Shown: one piece after another, positions 55,011-63,701 of the stretch
Position numbering within the stretch: position 1 is the stretch's first letter
How the letters are laid out: every line of letters starts with the position of its first letter
NCBI GenBank assembly: GCA_015272215.1
Contig: JACYMD010000078.1
Coordinates: 1-64,000, forward strand
Source: Rivularia sp. T60_A2020_040
GTDB taxonomy: Bacteria; Cyanobacteriota; Cyanobacteriia; Cyanobacteriales; Nostocaceae
Reading direction: 5' to 3'
Length of the DNA stretch: 64,000 nucleotides
The notes under the pieces: generated by a model
Told to the model about the DNA's origin: nothing
The model's input: the letters and a program-made list of their open reading frames with translations, nothing else
The model's database searches: none
Program-made: the position numbers and the translations under genes

Positions 55011-56909
55011 ATGTGCGGAATTGTTGGCTATATCGGCACGCAAACAGCGACGGAAGTTTTACTGGCAGGATTGGAAAAGTTGGAGTATCGGGGTTACGAT
55101 TCTGCTGGAATCGCTACGATATCAGAAGGTGAAATTAGTTGCGTTAGGGCTAAGGGTAAGTTACATAATTTGCGCTCTAAGTTAGAACACTTAGAAAATC
55201 CCGCTCGTGTCGGTATCGGACATACTAGATGGGCTACTCATGGTAAGCCAGAAGAATACAACGCTCATCCCCATATGGATACTGCTATGCGGGTGGCGGT
55301 AGTGCAAAATGGTATTGTGGAAAATTACCGCGAGTTGCGTGAAGATTTAAAGACTCAAGGTCATGAGTTTCGTTCGGATACAGATACTGAGGTTATTCCT
55401 CATTTAATTGCTCAGTTTCTCAAGGAAGAAGTTGCCCTACAGAAAACTTATCCAGATTTAATGTTTTTGGAAGCAGTACGCAAAGCAGTAAATCAACTGA
55501 GTGGTGCTTTTGCTGTTGCGGTGATTTGTGCTGATTTTCCCGATGAAATTATTTTAATACGTCAGCAAGCTCCCTTAGTAATTGGTTTTGGACAAGGTGA
55601 GTTTTTCTGTGCTTCCGATACTCCAGCAATTGTTTCTCATACCCGTGCGGTACTGAATTTAGATAATGGGGAAATGGCGCGTTTAACACCTTTGGGTGTA
55701 GAGGTTTATAACTTTGCCGGTGAAAGATTAAAGAAACAACCCAGATTGCTGAATATGAATCCTGTGATGGTAGAAAAACAGGGATTCAAGCACTTTATGC
55801 TCAAGGAAATCTACGAGCAGCCTGGTGTAGTCAGAGCTTGTTTAGATGCTTATTTCAACCATCACGATACTGTTGATTATACAAATTCCCCGGTAAATCT
55901 CGGTTTACCAAATGAACTTTATACTGATTTAGAACAAATACAAATAGTTGCTTGTGGTACTAGTTGGCACGCGGCATTAGTCGGAAAATACTTGTTAGAA
56001 CAGTTTGCCGGAATTCCCACTCAGGTACATTACGCTTCTGAATTTCGCTATTCCCCAACACCTTTAACTCCCAATACATTGATAATTGGTGTCACTCAAT
56101 CCGGTGAAACTGCCGATACTTTGGCAGCTCTATCAATGGAGAAACAACGCCGGGAAGGGAAAGAACCTAAATATCAACCCAGATTACTAGGTATTACCAA
56201 TCGCCCAGAAAGTAGTTTGGGATTGATGATACCCCATATTATTAATACCTTTGCCGGAATTGAAATTGGGGTAGCAGCAACCAAAACTTTTGTTGCTCAA
56301 TTGATGGCATTTTATGCTTTAACATTAGATTTAGCTTATCGCTGTAAAACTGTTTCAATTGAAAGAATCAACGAGACAATAGCCGGATTGCGGATGATTC
56401 CCAAAGAAATTGAAGAAACTCTCCAAAAACAAGAAGAATTAACCGAACAACTGGCTCACGAATTCACCGAAACTAGAGATTTCATCTTTTTAGGAAGAGG
56501 AATTAACTTCCCCATTGCTTTAGAAGGAGCTTTAAAATTAAAAGAAATCAGCTACATTCATGCCGAAGGATATCCCGCAGGAGAGATGAAACATGGCCCC
56601 ATTGCACTGTTAGATGAGAAAGTGCCAGTAGTTGCCATTGCAATGCCAGGTAGCGTACACGAAAAAGTGATTTCCAACGCTCAGGAAGCCAAAGCCCGCG
56701 ATTCCCGGTTGATTGGAATTGCACCTGCTGACGATGAAGAAGTAGCAGAAATATTCAACGATTTAATTCCCGTTTCCACTGTAGATGAATTACTTTCACC
56801 AATTTTAACCGTAATTCCTTTACAGTTATTGGCTTATCACATTGCAGCCCGTCGCGGTTTAGATGTCGATCAACCGAGAAACTTGGCTAAATCTGTGACT
56901 GTCGAGTAA
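55011..56909 (+). CDS. glmS: Glucosamine-6-phosphate synthase (glutamine-hydrolysing)
   Basis: A 632-residue GlmS of normal length. After Met removal the N-terminal Cys (MCGIVGYIG) is the glutaminase nucleophile; HTRWATHG binds glutamine. Two SIS domains follow (GTSWHAALVGKYLLE; GRGINFPIALEGALKLKEI), and the end LAKSVTVE is standard. It makes glucosamine-6-phosphate for peptidoglycan and LPS. No glmS ribozyme features were seen in the STRR-filled leader. Confidence 0.98.
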   Translation: MCGIVGYIGTQTATEVLLAGLEKLEYRGYDSAGIATISEGEISCVRAKGKLHNLRSKLEHLENPARVGIGHTRWATHGKPEEYNAHPHMDTAMRVAVVQNGIVENYRELREDLKTQGHEFRSDTDTEVIPHLIAQFLKEEVALQKTYPDLMFLEAVRKAVNQLSGAFAVAVICADFPDEIILIRQQAPLVIGFGQGEFFCASDTPAIVSHTRAVLNLDNGEMARLTPLGVEVYNFAGERLKKQPRLLNMNPVMVEKQGFKHFMLKEIYEQPGVVRACLDAYFNHHDTVDYTNSPVNLGLPNELYTDLEQIQIVACGTSWHAALVGKYLLEQFAGIPTQVHYASEFRYSPTPLTPNTLIIGVTQSGETADTLAALSMEKQRREGKEPKYQPRLLGITNRPESSLGLMIPHIINTFAGIEIGVAATKTFVAQLMAFYALTLDLAYRCKTVSIERINETIAGLRMIPKEIEETLQKQEELTEQLAHEFTETRDFIFLGRGINFPIALEGALKLKEISYIHAEGYPAGEMKHGPIALLDEKVPVVAIAMPGSVHEKVISNAQEAKARDSRLIGIAPADDEEVAEIFNDLIPVSTVDELLSPILTVIPLQLLAYHIAARRGLDVDQPRNLAKSVTVE

Positions 56910-56982
56910 GTGCAATTACTGACATTAATAAACTTGTCAAAACATCATAAAATTGTACAAATTCTTCTATGGGTGAAGCTTA

Positions 56983-57008
56983 CTCCACCTGTGGGAGATT
57001 TTATTTAT
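56983..57008 (+). terminator. Possible terminator after glmS
   Basis: CTCCAC-CT-GTGGGAG (56983-56997) can form a small stem with one bulge, followed by ATTTTATTTAT. It lies 74 bases after the glmS stop. The T-tract is interrupted, so the call is weak. An overlapping 63-codon frame here is not credible. Confidence 0.4.
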
Positions 57009-57097
57009 GCTTTATCAAAATGTGTTAAAAGTAACTGTTGCCAATTCTGTTACTTGGTTAATGAATATTTTGCAATCTTAATTATGAGGAAAAATAA

Positions 57098-57301
57098 ATG
57101 ATGACACCAGTAGAATTGAGAAAAAAAGGGTATGAGATTTTAGTTGAGCATTTGGGAGAAGTTGATGCTATTCGCTTTTTACAACAAGCTGGATGGGGAA
57201 GTGGTGACTATACTCAAGAAAGGAAAGAAATTCTGGATAAGGTAACAAGAGAAGAGTTTTGGGAAGACATCCAGCGGATTAGGAACAGAAAAGTTAATTG
57301 A
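57098..57301 (+). CDS. Small conserved protein, unknown (67 aa)
   Basis: A 67-residue soluble protein with ELRKKGYEILVEHLGEVDAI and RFLQQAGWGSGDYTQERKEI, a pattern I have seen in small cyanobacterial proteins that come in paired, antitoxin-like settings. GAGG about ten bases upstream supports the start; ATG codons at 57098 and 57101 are both possible. No partner gene of recognisable family follows, so it may be a solitary antitoxin-like protein. Confidence 0.65.
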   Translation: MMTPVELRKKGYEILVEHLGEVDAIRFLQQAGWGSGDYTQERKEILDKVTREEFWEDIQRIRNRKVN

Positions 57302-57684
57302 AGGTTTCTCTATAATCGAGGTATGGTGCATAAGCTCCATTCCAAGTATTTCCTTATACAAAAAAAACAACCCAAAAAAGCAAGATTGACCGAAAAATAC
57401 AATCAATCTGTAATTTTAATCACTTGCCATTCTAGTAAATCAAACTTACTATACCCTGTAGCTAATGTTATATCCTTTTCGATATGTCAAGAATATTAGT
57501 TTTCTCAGGTTATCTACTGCTTACTCCTTATCTCTCCTGACCTCCTTCCTCCGCGCCCTCCGCGTCTAGTAAGGTTTGTTCATCAGTAATTTTGCGGATA
57601 AAAGAGTAATTGCATAATTAGAAAGGCGCTAGATATAGATATATATAGCAGTAACAAAAATCACTTAAAGTAAAATCAGAAAAC
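57302..57684. other. 383-base spacer before the CHAT gene
   Basis: It contains an AT-rich stretch with a chance 58-codon frame (57323-57499) of poor composition, and a dispersed repeat copy at about 57538-57582 (CCTCCTTCCTCCGCGCCCTC, then CGTCTAGTAAGG). The repeat matches those at 12260-12340 and 17876-17915. The CHAT promoter probably lies after 57600. Confidence 0.65.
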
Positions 57685-60600
57685 ATGAGCAAAAAACATC
57701 ACGATGTCCGAGTTATAATGCATCGCGCCTTTGCTGTATTTTTAACTGTATTTTTGATTTCCGATGTGGGGAGAGTATATGCTTCTAGGAATTTAGAAAT
57801 CATTGCTCAACAGGGAGAAACGCAACCGGATGTAACTCGCGCTGAAGCAGTAAAGTTAACAGAAGAAGGATTGGAGTTATTTAATAAGCAAGGAGGTAAG
57901 GAATCACTGCTAGCAGCGAGGAAGAAACTTGAAGCAGCGCTGGTTTTGTGGCAAAAGTTGGGGGATAAGACATTCCAAGCTGCTACTCTTCTAGGTATCG
58001 GTCGAATCTACTCGGATTTAGCAGAAAAGCAGAAGGCTCTGCAATACTACAACCAAGCTTTACCTTTATATCGTGAAGTGGGAGACAGGAGTGGAGAAGC
58101 TACCATACTCAATAATATTGCTGTAGTCTACTCGGATTTAGGAACTCAACAGAGAGAAAGTTCGCCATCGGATGCAACCGAGGCTGAAGCACTAAAGTTA
58201 ACACAAGAAGGATTCCAATTACAGAAGCAAGGAAGTAAGGAATCACTGCTAGCAGCTAGGAAGAAACATGAAGCAGCGCTGGTTTTGTGGCAAAAGCTGG
58301 GGAATAAAACAGGGCAAGTTGTTACTCTTCTAAATATCGGTCGAATCTACGACGATGTAGGAGAAAAACAGAAAGCTCTACAATTTTACAATCAAGCTTT
58401 ACCTGTATTACGTGCAGTGAGAAACAGGGGTGGAGAAGCCACTGCACTCAATAATATTGGTCTAGTCTACGATGATTTAGGAGAAAAACAGAAAGCTCTA
58501 GAATTTTACGAGCAAGCTTTACCTTTATCTCGTGCGCTGGGAGACAGGCGTAGAGAAGCCACTACACTCAATAATATTGGTTCAGTCTACAGTGATTTAG
58601 GAGAAAAGCAGAAAGCTCTAGAATTTTATGAGCAAGCTTTACCATTGAGACGTGAAGTGGCAGACAAAGGTGGAGAAGCCGCTACACTCAATAATATTGG
58701 TCGAATCTACTCGGAGCATTTAGGAGAAAAGCAGAAAGCTCTGCAAGAATTCAAGCAAGCTTTAGATTTATATCGTGCGGTGGGAGACAAAGGTGGAGAA
58801 GCTCTTACCCTCAATAATATTGGTTCAGTCTACGACGATTTAGGAGAAAAGCAGAAAGCTCTGCAATCCTACAACCAAGCTTTACCTTTATATCGTGCGG
58901 TGGGAGACAGGGGTGGAGAAGTGATTAACTTAAACAGTCTTGCTTACCTAGAACACAAACAAGGTAATTTACAAGCATCCCTCAAATATATCGAAAGCGC
59001 GATCGCAATTATCGAAGAGTTACGCACAACCTACACCAACCAAGACTTAAAAACCAGCTACTTCTCCACAGTCCAAGATTACTACAGAGGGTACATTAAC
59101 ATCTTGATGGATTTACACAAGAAAAACCCATCACAAGGATACGATGCTATAGCGCTACACATTTCAGAACGTTCCCGCGCTCGTGGTTTAATCGAACTTT
59201 TAGCTCAAGCTAACGCCAAACTCAGCAAAAATGTTGACCCTAAATTCATCGCTGAAGAACAAGAATTACAACTAAAACGTCAAGCTCAAGAAAAAATTCT
59301 GGTTCAATTAATCAATCAAACTTCACTACCAAAAGACAAAATTAAAGAAACCGAAACCGAAATTCAAAATATAATTAATCAACAAAAACAACTTAAAGCA
59401 AAAATCCGCGCTCAAAACCCAGAACGAGATAAAATTACTAATCCAGAACCGTTAAAACTGCCTGAAATTCAACAGCAATTAGATAAAGATACCGTTTTGC
59501 TGCAATATTCCCTCGGTAAAGAACGCAGTTATTTATGGTTAGTTACACCAACTTCCCTGACTAGCTACGAATTACCAAAAGGTGAAGAAATTGAGCAAAT
59601 TGCTAATAGATTCCACAGTCAATTATCAAGCAATGGTTTCCCGGTTGATTCAGCCCAAAAACTCAGCGAAATTATTCTTAAACCTGTAAAAGATCAGATA
59701 ACTGGAAAAAGATTAGTCATCGTTGCTGATGGTGTGTTGCAACAAATTCCTTTTGCAGCATTAGCTGACTTAACCCCCCAAACCCCTTCCCTACAAGAGA
59801 ATGGGGAGCAAGATCAACTCCCCTCTCCTCTTAGGGCTGGGGGAAATGCCAGAGGTGGACTGATTCCCGAAGCAAATCCAGGGGTAAATATTAATAATAC
59901 TAATTATCAACCTTTGATGCTCAATCACGAAATTGTTAATTTACCTTCAGCATCAACTATTGCTATCCAACGGGAAAAAATCGCCAAACGTAAAATAGCA
60001 CCTAAAAAAATCGCTATCCTTGCAGACCCAGTATACACTTCCAATGACCAACGAGTTACAGGTAAAGAAGAAACTATCAGTCCCGAACTTGATTTAGAAC
60101 GTTCTGCTCTGCAACGCTCTGCGAAAAGTCTTAACCGTAGCGGTTGGCTTCCATTACCAAATACAAAAACAGAAGCCGAAGAAATATTAAAACTCTTTCC
60201 TTCTACCGACACACTACAAGCATTTAGCTTCGATGCTAATTATAATTTTGCAACTAGTAAAAATCTTAATCAATACCAAATTTTACACTTTGCAACCCAC
60301 GGTTTTGTTAATCCCAATCAACCCGAATTATCAGGAATTGTTTTATCCTTAGTTAATCAAGACGGTAAACAAATACCCGGTTATTTACGTTTAGCAGATT
60401 TATTTGAACAAGATTACCCCGCAGAATTAATTGTATTAAGTGCTTGCGAAACTGGACTTGGGAAAAATGTCAGTGGTGAAGGTCTAGTGGGCTTGACAAG
60501 AGGCTTGATGTATGCAGGTGCGGCAAGAGTGGCTTTGTCGTTGTGGCAGGTTGACGATGAAGGTACATCGGTATTGATGCAAGAGTTTTATAAACAGATG

Positions 60601-60723
60601 TTGCAGGAGAATAAAACTCCTAGCGAAGCGTTACGGGCTGCACAGCGCAAATTATGGGCTAATCCGGATTGGCGCAATCCTTATTATTGGGGTGCTTTTA
60701 CCTTACAGGGTGAGTGGAAGTAA
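57685..60723 (+). CDS. Exported TPR-CHAT protein (caspase-like peptidase)
   Basis: The 1012-residue protein has a signal-like segment (about 14-33), a first TPR-like block (about 52-152) and a near-duplicate of its opening (about 164-215), then kinesin-light-chain-type TPRs of 40 residues (to about 440). A helical linker leads to the CHAT domain (about 600-1012). The caspase-like dyad is intact: H872 in HFATHG and C921 in LSACETG. CHAT domains are proteases (HetF, TPR-CHAT of CRISPR type III-E are relatives) that act on unknown targets when the TPR part senses a partner. Residues about 696-733 look encoded by an inserted repeat. Confidence 0.92.
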   Translation: MSKKHHDVRVIMHRAFAVFLTVFLISDVGRVYASRNLEIIAQQGETQPDVTRAEAVKLTEEGLELFNKQGGKESLLAARKKLEAALVLWQKLGDKTFQAATLLGIGRIYSDLAEKQKALQYYNQALPLYREVGDRSGEATILNNIAVVYSDLGTQQRESSPSDATEAEALKLTQEGFQLQKQGSKESLLAARKKHEAALVLWQKLGNKTGQVVTLLNIGRIYDDVGEKQKALQFYNQALPVLRAVRNRGGEATALNNIGLVYDDLGEKQKALEFYEQALPLSRALGDRRREATTLNNIGSVYSDLGEKQKALEFYEQALPLRREVADKGGEAATLNNIGRIYSEHLGEKQKALQEFKQALDLYRAVGDKGGEALTLNNIGSVYDDLGEKQKALQSYNQALPLYRAVGDRGGEVINLNSLAYLEHKQGNLQASLKYIESAIAIIEELRTTYTNQDLKTSYFSTVQDYYRGYINILMDLHKKNPSQGYDAIALHISERSRARGLIELLAQANAKLSKNVDPKFIAEEQELQLKRQAQEKILVQLINQTSLPKDKIKETETEIQNIINQQKQLKAKIRAQNPERDKITNPEPLKLPEIQQQLDKDTVLLQYSLGKERSYLWLVTPTSLTSYELPKGEEIEQIANRFHSQLSSNGFPVDSAQKLSEIILKPVKDQITGKRLVIVADGVLQQIPFAALADLTPQTPSLQENGEQDQLPSPLRAGGNARGGLIPEANPGVNINNTNYQPLMLNHEIVNLPSASTIAIQREKIAKRKIAPKKIAILADPVYTSNDQRVTGKEETISPELDLERSALQRSAKSLNRSGWLPLPNTKTEAEEILKLFPSTDTLQAFSFDANYNFATSKNLNQYQILHFATHGFVNPNQPELSGIVLSLVNQDGKQIPGYLRLADLFEQDYPAELIVLSACETGLGKNVSGEGLVGLTRGLMYAGAARVALSLWQVDDEGTSVLMQEFYKQMLQENKTPSEALRAAQRKLWANPDWRNPYYWGAFTLQGEWK
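59772..59863 (+). repeat. Repeat-derived insert inside the CHAT coding sequence
   Basis: The DNA reads CCCCCCAAACCCCTTCCCTA and later CCCCTCTCCTCTTAGGGCTG, GGGGAAATGCCAGAGGTGG. It resembles the intergenic CCCTCTCC...GGAGAGGGGGAAATGCCGGAG element directly after the gene (60724-60775). It is in frame (no stop) and encodes a Pro/Gly/Gln-rich stretch, unlike the folded CHAT sequence around it. Confidence 0.7.
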
Positions 60724-60775
60724 CCTCACCCCAGCCCTCTCCTTGTCAAGGAGAGGGGGAAATGCCGGAGATGTA
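60724..60775. repeat. CTCTCC/GGAGAG palindrome element
   Basis: CCCTCTCCTTG T CAAGGAGAGGG (60735-60757) is a perfect palindrome of 11+1+11 bases, preceded by CCTCACCCCAG and followed by GGAAATGCCGGAGATG. It starts directly after the CHAT stop codon. Related copies lie at 9056-9094, 61213-61268 and inside the CHAT gene. Confidence 0.92.
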
Positions 60776-60818
60776 AAGAGATTAATTTTACGTTTACAAA
60801 CAGGAAGGATAAATAACC

Positions 60819-61193
60819 GTGAATATTACTATCAACAACAAATTTATTGTTCTATTTTTGACAACTGTAATTACTTGTGCGATCGCCATAAGTTCATCGG
60901 TACAAGCACAAAATAATCCCAAAATTTCCAATCCCAAATTTATTCAATCCGAGGAGGGAGGTAATTTTAAATTACCAAGTAAGGGAAAACCTTTTATTCC
61001 AAATGATGTAGAACAATCAATCAAACCAAATGAAAGCACAAGTCGAGGAATACCCGATGGTGTAGATGATCGCATTCTCATGAGTAGCAATAAATACCCT
61101 TGGTCAACAATTGGTAGGGTTCAGGGAACAACTGCTGACGCTAAAAACTATCATTGCACGGGAACTCTAATATATATAGCAAATTTCAGTTAA
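60819..61193 (+). pseudogene. Truncated exported V8/trypsin-like serine protease
   Basis: A GTG start with AGGAAGGA upstream opens a 124-codon frame: a signal peptide (about 8-31, ending VQAQ), a pro-region and the start of a chymotrypsin-fold domain, DDRILMSSNKYPWSTIGRV and HCTGTLI. In V8-like proteases HCTGTLI is followed by a strand and the catalytic His; here the frame ends five codons later (YIANFS and stop). The whole catalytic triad is missing, and a palindromic repeat follows within 20 bases. The leader peptide could still be secreted. Confidence 0.75.
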
Positions 61194-61212
61194 GTAAAGT
61201 ACACATTGAACT

Positions 61213-61268
61213 TCACCCCTCTCCTTCCACCCCTCTCCTTAGTAAGGAGAGGGGAAGGGGGTGAGGTT
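61213..61268. repeat. CTCTCC/GGAGAG palindrome element at a convergent junction
   Basis: A partial copy CACCCCTCTCCTT is followed by CCCCTCTCCTT AGT AAGGAGAGGGG (61230-61254) and AAGGGGGTGAGGTT, as at 9056-9094. It lies between the truncated protease (plus) and the Uma2 fragment (minus), whose TAA stop is at its edge (61267-61269). Confidence 0.92.
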
Positions 61269-61533
61269 AATTTTGTATTTGCGCTCTCACCCAATGTCTA
61301 AAAGCCCTAATTACAGTATTCCTACCTGCCGTTTTACTCTGCTCAAGATATTGGGGTAAAATTTCAGCTAAAGGTAAGTTAGGAAAGTTTTTGCTTTGCT
61401 CTGACACCACATAAGAATCATTTTGTAATAAATTTATTTGTAATTTACCGTTCTCAAATCGCCATAATTCAGGAACTTTTAACGCTGTCTTGTGGGATGG
61501 GCATCCCTGCCCGTTATCAATTATCAGGTACAT
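61267..61533 (-). pseudogene. C-terminal fragment of a Uma2-family endonuclease
   Basis: From about residue 17 the 88-codon frame (ALKVPELWRFENGKLQINLLQ, SKNFPNLPLAEILPQYL and IRAFRHWVRAQI) matches the last third of Uma2/DUF820 proteins. The catalytic D and ExK motifs, which lie earlier in Uma2, are absent. The first residues (MYLIIDNGQGCPSHKTA) come from a GGGATG/CATCCC hairpin repeat (61494-61507), so the repeat has replaced the front of the gene. Confidence 0.8.
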
Positions 61534-61594
61534 TCACAATCAGAATATGACAAGAATTGTGATATTTTGTAAATAAAATTTACATTTATTGCCA

Positions 61595-62284
61595 ATGATC
61601 AGATTGATATCGGATTTTGATGGACCTATTTGCGATGTTTCCGAACGTTATTACCAGGTGTATTTACTTTCTTTAAAGAAAAACCACCGTCAAAATCAAC
61701 AAATACGTATACTTTCCAAAGATGAATTTTGGCAGTTAAAACGTTCGCGTGTGCCAGAAAAACAAATAGGCATTATATCCGGTTTAGAATCAGCACAAGC
61801 AGAAAATTTTGCTCAATTACGCAAACAAACCGTACATACCCAGCCTTATTTTGAATATGATATCCTCGCACCTGGCGCTGTAGAAGCCTTGCAAAAAGTT
61901 CAACAAGCTGGAATTGATTTGGCGGTAATGACTATGCGCCGAGTTAGAGAATTAGAATACGCGCTACAAAAATTTGATTTATACCAATTTTTTCCTGAAA
62001 ATCGTCGTTACTGTCTTAGTAATGATTACGTAAAAACCCGCGATATCGATGATAAACCGTTACTTATGGCACAGGCTTTAAAAGAACTACCCCCCGCAGA
62101 AGAGACTTGGATGGTTGGAGATACTGAAGCTGATATCGCTGCGGCTAAAAGGCATGGTGTAAAGTCCATAGCTGTAGAGTGCGGTATTCGCGATCGCGCT
62201 CAACTCGAAGCAGATCATCCAGATATGATTGTCAAAAATTTAACAGAAGCGGTGAATGTTTTGCTCAAAGGTTCGCCCTTATAA
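61595..62284 (+). CDS. HAD-superfamily hydrolase
   Basis: From ATG 61595 (the frame reaches a TTG at 61589) the product has 229 residues. HAD motif I is SDFDGPICD with D7 and D9; motif II lies in VMTMRR; motif III/IV end in MVGDTEADIAAAKRHG. The cap is a helical type. It is a phosphatase of the phosphoglycolate-phosphatase/GmhB-like type, substrate not known. It is divergent from the Uma2 fragment and converges on the CPP1-like gene with only 79 bases between stops. Confidence 0.88.
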   Translation: MIRLISDFDGPICDVSERYYQVYLLSLKKNHRQNQQIRILSKDEFWQLKRSRVPEKQIGIISGLESAQAENFAQLRKQTVHTQPYFEYDILAPGAVEALQKVQQAGIDLAVMTMRRVRELEYALQKFDLYQFFPENRRYCLSNDYVKTRDIDDKPLLMAQALKELPPAEETWMVGDTEADIAAAKRHGVKSIAVECGIRDRAQLEADHPDMIVKNLTEAVNVLLKGSPL

Positions 62285-62363
62285 TTTAATATTCAAAAGT
62301 AACAATGAAAAAATCGGAAAACAGGGAATTTATAGTCCTATTCCCTATTTTCCCCAATTCAAA

Positions 62364-62990
62364 TTACTTGAGAAAACTACAAATTAGCCACAATAATATA
62401 AACGTTACCACCGTAGCAAACTGATTCGTTGTGAAATTAGCCGAATTTAACAGTTCTGTAAGAGAACTAGCTATAAGTCCTCCGATAATTAAACCAACTA
62501 TCAAACCTACTAAAGTAAATAAAACCGCTCTACCGAATTTATTTTCCTTGCGATTGAGAAAATAAATGCTTACTCCAACTCCGATTACCAACATTAATTG
62601 TAAAACTTGGTCGCCTCCAGTTCGATAAAACAAACTGTTGGCACTCAAACCAAGATACCAAATACCAGGTACAACTATGTCAAGGGTACTAGGTTTATCT
62701 ATCATACGTTGCAGCCATGGGGGTGACTGCTTTTTGGTAACTGGACTTAAATCGGGAGTTACCTGCACTCTGGTTTCGGGGAAGCGAATACGTTCGGGTA
62801 CTTTAATCTTACCTTCTTGACGCATCCGCAAGCGGTTCATCAGTACGGCATCATAAGCAGCTTCAATAATTTCAATACGCGATGTATCGCCACTATATTG
62901 TTCTACTAGACGATTGCGTGTATCTTGAATTTCTTCAAAGCTAGCGTCTTCCGATACCCCAAGTTTTTCGTAGGGATTTTGGTCGCTCAT
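62364..62990 (-). CDS. CPP1-like (DnaJ-like) membrane protein
   Basis: The 208-residue protein has an N-terminal J-like domain (NPYEKLGVSEDASFEEIQ..., about 5-58, without the HPD tripeptide), a linker, and four membrane segments (about 107-205). This is the CPP1/DUF3353 layout; plant CPP1 stabilises protochlorophyllide oxidoreductase at plastid membranes. In cyanobacteria it is probably a thylakoid-bound chaperone-like protein. It is conserved in oxygenic phototrophs. Divergent from the response regulator gene with a 711-base spacer. Confidence 0.85.
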   Translation of the reverse strand: MSDQNPYEKLGVSEDASFEEIQDTRNRLVEQYSGDTSRIEIIEAAYDAVLMNRLRMRQEGKIKVPERIRFPETRVQVTPDLSPVTKKQSPPWLQRMIDKPSTLDIVVPGIWYLGLSANSLFYRTGGDQVLQLMLVIGVGVSIYFLNRKENKFGRAVLFTLVGLIVGLIIGGLIASSLTELLNSANFTTNQFATVVTFILLWLICSFLK

Positions 62991-63701
62991 GGGAGTTAAT
63001 TACTGATTGCGAGGTCGGCAGCAGTTTCTTGGTTAATAAAAACTATTTTATGATTTATTTTAGTAGAAACCAATATTATTACAGTCAATTTTAATAATCT
63101 TACCTAGATTAGGCTATAACAGGAACGGAATTAACACAAGTGATTTTTACTAAAACTCACTTTAACATATCGCAATAACTCCGTGTATCCCCTCATGCCG
63201 TTGAGTCTGAAGGGCTTTACTCTAGAATTTGAGATAAAAACACAAAAAGCGAAGATTTTTCATCAAAAAATTAAATTTTGTGTTTTATGTAAAGTTGTTG
63301 TTTTTCTCCGGAGGGAGGTTTTAATCGATAATCCTCTTTCTTTGTTTTGTGCCGTTTAACCGCATATAGATTTAAAATTGATAGCGTTTAATGACTTTGT
63401 AACTTGAAGTAAACTATTTTCTAGTTTAATCTTCAATTAACACGGTGGCATATTAGATTATGTATCTATAATTGTTAGATACTCTTGTAAACCAAGAAGA
63501 GCATTGTTGTTTTATCCCCAGGGTTGCATGAAAAAGAAAATTTAGGCTCTGATTACCGAAGCCAAGGCATTACACTAGTATGTGTTTGGAATAACGGGTT
63601 AGGAGAGTTTTAGCCTTGTAGATTATTATTGCCCAAAAACGGATATTCGCGTCTAAAAAATGCAATCCGTCTGTAAATCCTATGAATTTTTTTGTAAAGT
63701 G
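62991..63701. other. 711-base spacer upstream of the response regulator
   Basis: A long AT-rich region between divergent genes. Visible structure is a hairpin, AAAACACAAAA (63237-63247) with TTTTGTGTTTT (63276-63286), enclosing a second A/T stem. A CTCCGGAGGGAGG lies at about 63307-63319. A 50-odd codon frame starting at about 63196 crosses the hairpin and is unlikely to be a gene. A long leader RNA for the regulator gene is possible. Confidence 0.55.

Noticed and set aside
56910-57101. 63-codon frame after glmS
   Set aside because: It crosses a terminator-like hairpin, has Cys/Lys-rich random composition and no binding site.
57323-57499. 58-codon frame after the 67-residue protein, considered as a toxin partner
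   Set aside because: Low-complexity composition, no toxin family pattern, no ribosome binding site.
57685-60723. CHAT gene considered as part of a type III-E CRISPR (Craspase) system
   Set aside because: No gRAMP/Cas7-11 gene or CRISPR array is nearby, and the protein has a signal-like N-terminus.
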